Origin: Candidatus Zixiibacteriota bacterium
Lineage (GTDB): Bacteria; Zixibacteria; MSB-5A5; RBG-16-43-9
Length of the DNA stretch: 5,967 bases
Assembly: GCA_029858245.1 (NCBI GenBank)
Contig: JAOUFL010000151.1
Coordinates: forward strand, 1 to 5,967
Reading direction: 5' to 3'
Shown here: in pieces, positions 5,187 through 5,967 of the stretch
Numbering within the stretch: position 1 is the first letter of the stretch
Layout of the letters: every line of letters begins with the position of its first letter
Notes under the pieces: generated by a model
Databases searched by the model: none
Told to the model about the DNA's origin: nothing
What the model saw: only the letters and a program-made list of their open reading frames with translations
Position numbers and translations under genes: made by a program

Positions 5187-5967
5187 TTAAGCCAGACACA
5201 TTGCTATTGCCACCACATTCACGATATCATCTACGCTGCACCCTCTGGATAAATCATTAGCCGGTTTAGCCAGGCCCTGAATGATGGGACCAATAGCCTC
5301 AGCTTTAGCCATTCTCTGAACCAATTTATAGGCGATATTCCCTGAATTCAAATCCGGGAATATCAGTACATTGGCTTCACCTTTTAAAATGCTGTCCGGA
5401 CATTTTTTTTCTGCAACTTTAGGGATAATAGCAGCATCTGCCTGTAACTCACCATCTATTTTAAGAGCAGGATCCTGCTCTCTGGCGATCCTGGTCGCTT
5501 CTATAACCTTATCTGCCATCTCATGCTGGGCACTTCCCCTGGTGGAAAAGGAAAGCATTGCTATCCTGGGTTCTTCTCCCACCAGCTCACGCATAGTCTT
5601 GGCGCAGGATAAGGCTATGGAGGCTAACTGTTTCGGATCAGGATCTGGCAGAACTGCGCAGTCACCAAATAGAAAAATCTTGTCTTTAACTCCCAGAAAT
5701 TCCGGCAGAACCATTATAAAAGAGCTGGAAACGGTATTGATACCAGATGCCAGCCCGATTATTTGAAGCCCTGCTCTTAAGACATCACCTGTGGTATTGA
5801 CAGAGCCTGCTACAAACCCATCCACTTCCCCCTTCCTCACCATCATTGCCCCATAAAACAAGGGATTCAGCATAATCTTTTTAGCCTGCTCTGCAGTCAT
5901 CCCTTTTTTTTCACGCAGGTGAAAATACTCCTCCGAGTATTCATTAAATCTTTCATAATCCATCGCA
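5187..5967 (-). CDS. pta: phosphate acetyltransferase, N-terminus cut by the window edge
   Basis: This enzyme interconverts acetyl-CoA plus phosphate and acetyl-phosphate plus CoA (EC 2.3.1.8) in the cytoplasm, usually with acetate kinase, which is not in this window. The frame is open to the right edge. An ATG at 5961-5963 is internal, because about 70 residues of the normal roughly 330 are missing upstream by comparison with Methanosarcina Pta. Counting from that Met, GSVNTTGDVLRAGLQII (53-69), LSFSTRGSA (137-145) and GLAKPANDLSRGCSVDDIVN (230-249) are family segments. The last contains the catalytic S239, R240 and D246 (S309, R310 and D316 in the Methanosarcina enzyme). It is a single-domain Pta without the N-terminal DRTGG extension of enteric Pta, as far as can be seen. 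Phosphate butyryltransferase is the alternative but fits the C-terminal motif less well. It ends TAA at 5187 with repeat elements beyond. Confidence 0.93.
   Translation of the reverse strand, partial: AMDYERFNEYSEEYFHLREKKGMTAEQAKKIMLNPLFYGAMMVRKGEVDGFVAGSVNTTGDVLRAGLQIIGLASGINTVSSSFIMVLPEFLGVKDKIFLFGDCAVLPDPDPKQLASIALSCAKTMRELVGEEPRIAMLSFSTRGSAQHEMADKVIEATRIAREQDPALKIDGELQADAAIIPKVAEKKCPDSILKGEANVLIFPDLNSGNIAYKLVQRMAKAEAIGPIIQGLAKPANDLSRGCSVDDIVNVVAIAMCLA

Noticed and set aside
4911..5199. Two overlapping minus-strand open frames of 78 and 88 codons
   Set aside because: Both are translations of the palindromic repeats (PYPSPWKGEG-like text is the CCCTCTCC stem) and one runs out of frame into the NDT-like gene.
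5371..5766. Plus-strand open frame of 131 codons opposite pta
   Set aside because: It is an antisense shadow of conserved Pta sequence with low-complexity Ser/Ala/Ile content.

Overview
This 5,967-base window is a compact, fairly AT-rich bacterial segment. Arginine is often AGA/AGG and isoleucine often ATA. It carries genes on both strands, sigma-70-type promoters and Shine-Dalgarno sites. The genes are housekeeping or widely distributed: RlmN, Pta, a beta-CASP RNase, a nitrilase-superfamily amidohydrolase, a lone receiver domain and a nucleoside-deoxyribosyltransferase-like protein. None fixes the phylum. The nitrilase recalls the archaeal Pyrococcus protein PH0642 and the RNase recalls Thermus TTHA0252, but RlmN and the -35/-10 signals point to a bacterium. 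The many GTAG-footed palindromes would suit a repeat-rich uncultured lineage; that is inference.

Layout from left to right. (a) Positions 1-158 hold the first codons of a minus-strand gene that leaves the window, with a strong-looking sigma-70 promoter preceded by two A-tracts one helical turn apart. (b) Positions 296-3000 are a minus-strand gene set read from right to left: beta-CASP metallo-beta-lactamase RNase, then a carbon-nitrogen hydrolase (TTG start, ideal Shine-Dalgarno), then a stand-alone receiver protein. The gaps are 67 and 13 bases, and a candidate promoter lies at 3059-3087. (c) rlmN (3188-4219) is divergent from that set. (d) Positions 4220-4534 lie between convergent genes. 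They contain a duplicated unit of three palindromes, an intrinsic terminator for the minus strand and a further GC-rich palindrome. (e) Positions 4535-4957 encode a small NDT-like enzyme on the minus strand. (f) Positions 4958-5186 hold more palindromes, including a head-to-head pair and a hairpin that could terminate pta. (g) Positions 5187-5967 encode the C-terminal three quarters of phosphate acetyltransferase, cut by the right edge.

The genes do not form one pathway. RlmN (rRNA/tRNA methylation) and the beta-CASP RNase both act on RNA and are divergently arranged. Pta belongs to acetyl-CoA/acetate energy metabolism. The nitrilase and NDT-like protein are probably small-molecule salvage or repair enzymes of unknown substrate.

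The most unusual content is non-coding. At least nine palindromes of several unrelated stem sequences share a GTAG (once GTAA) tetranucleotide directly at the 5' foot of the stem. This is the hallmark of REP elements mobilised by RAYT (TnpA_REP) transposases. One stem shows a compensatory A-T to G-C change between its two copies.
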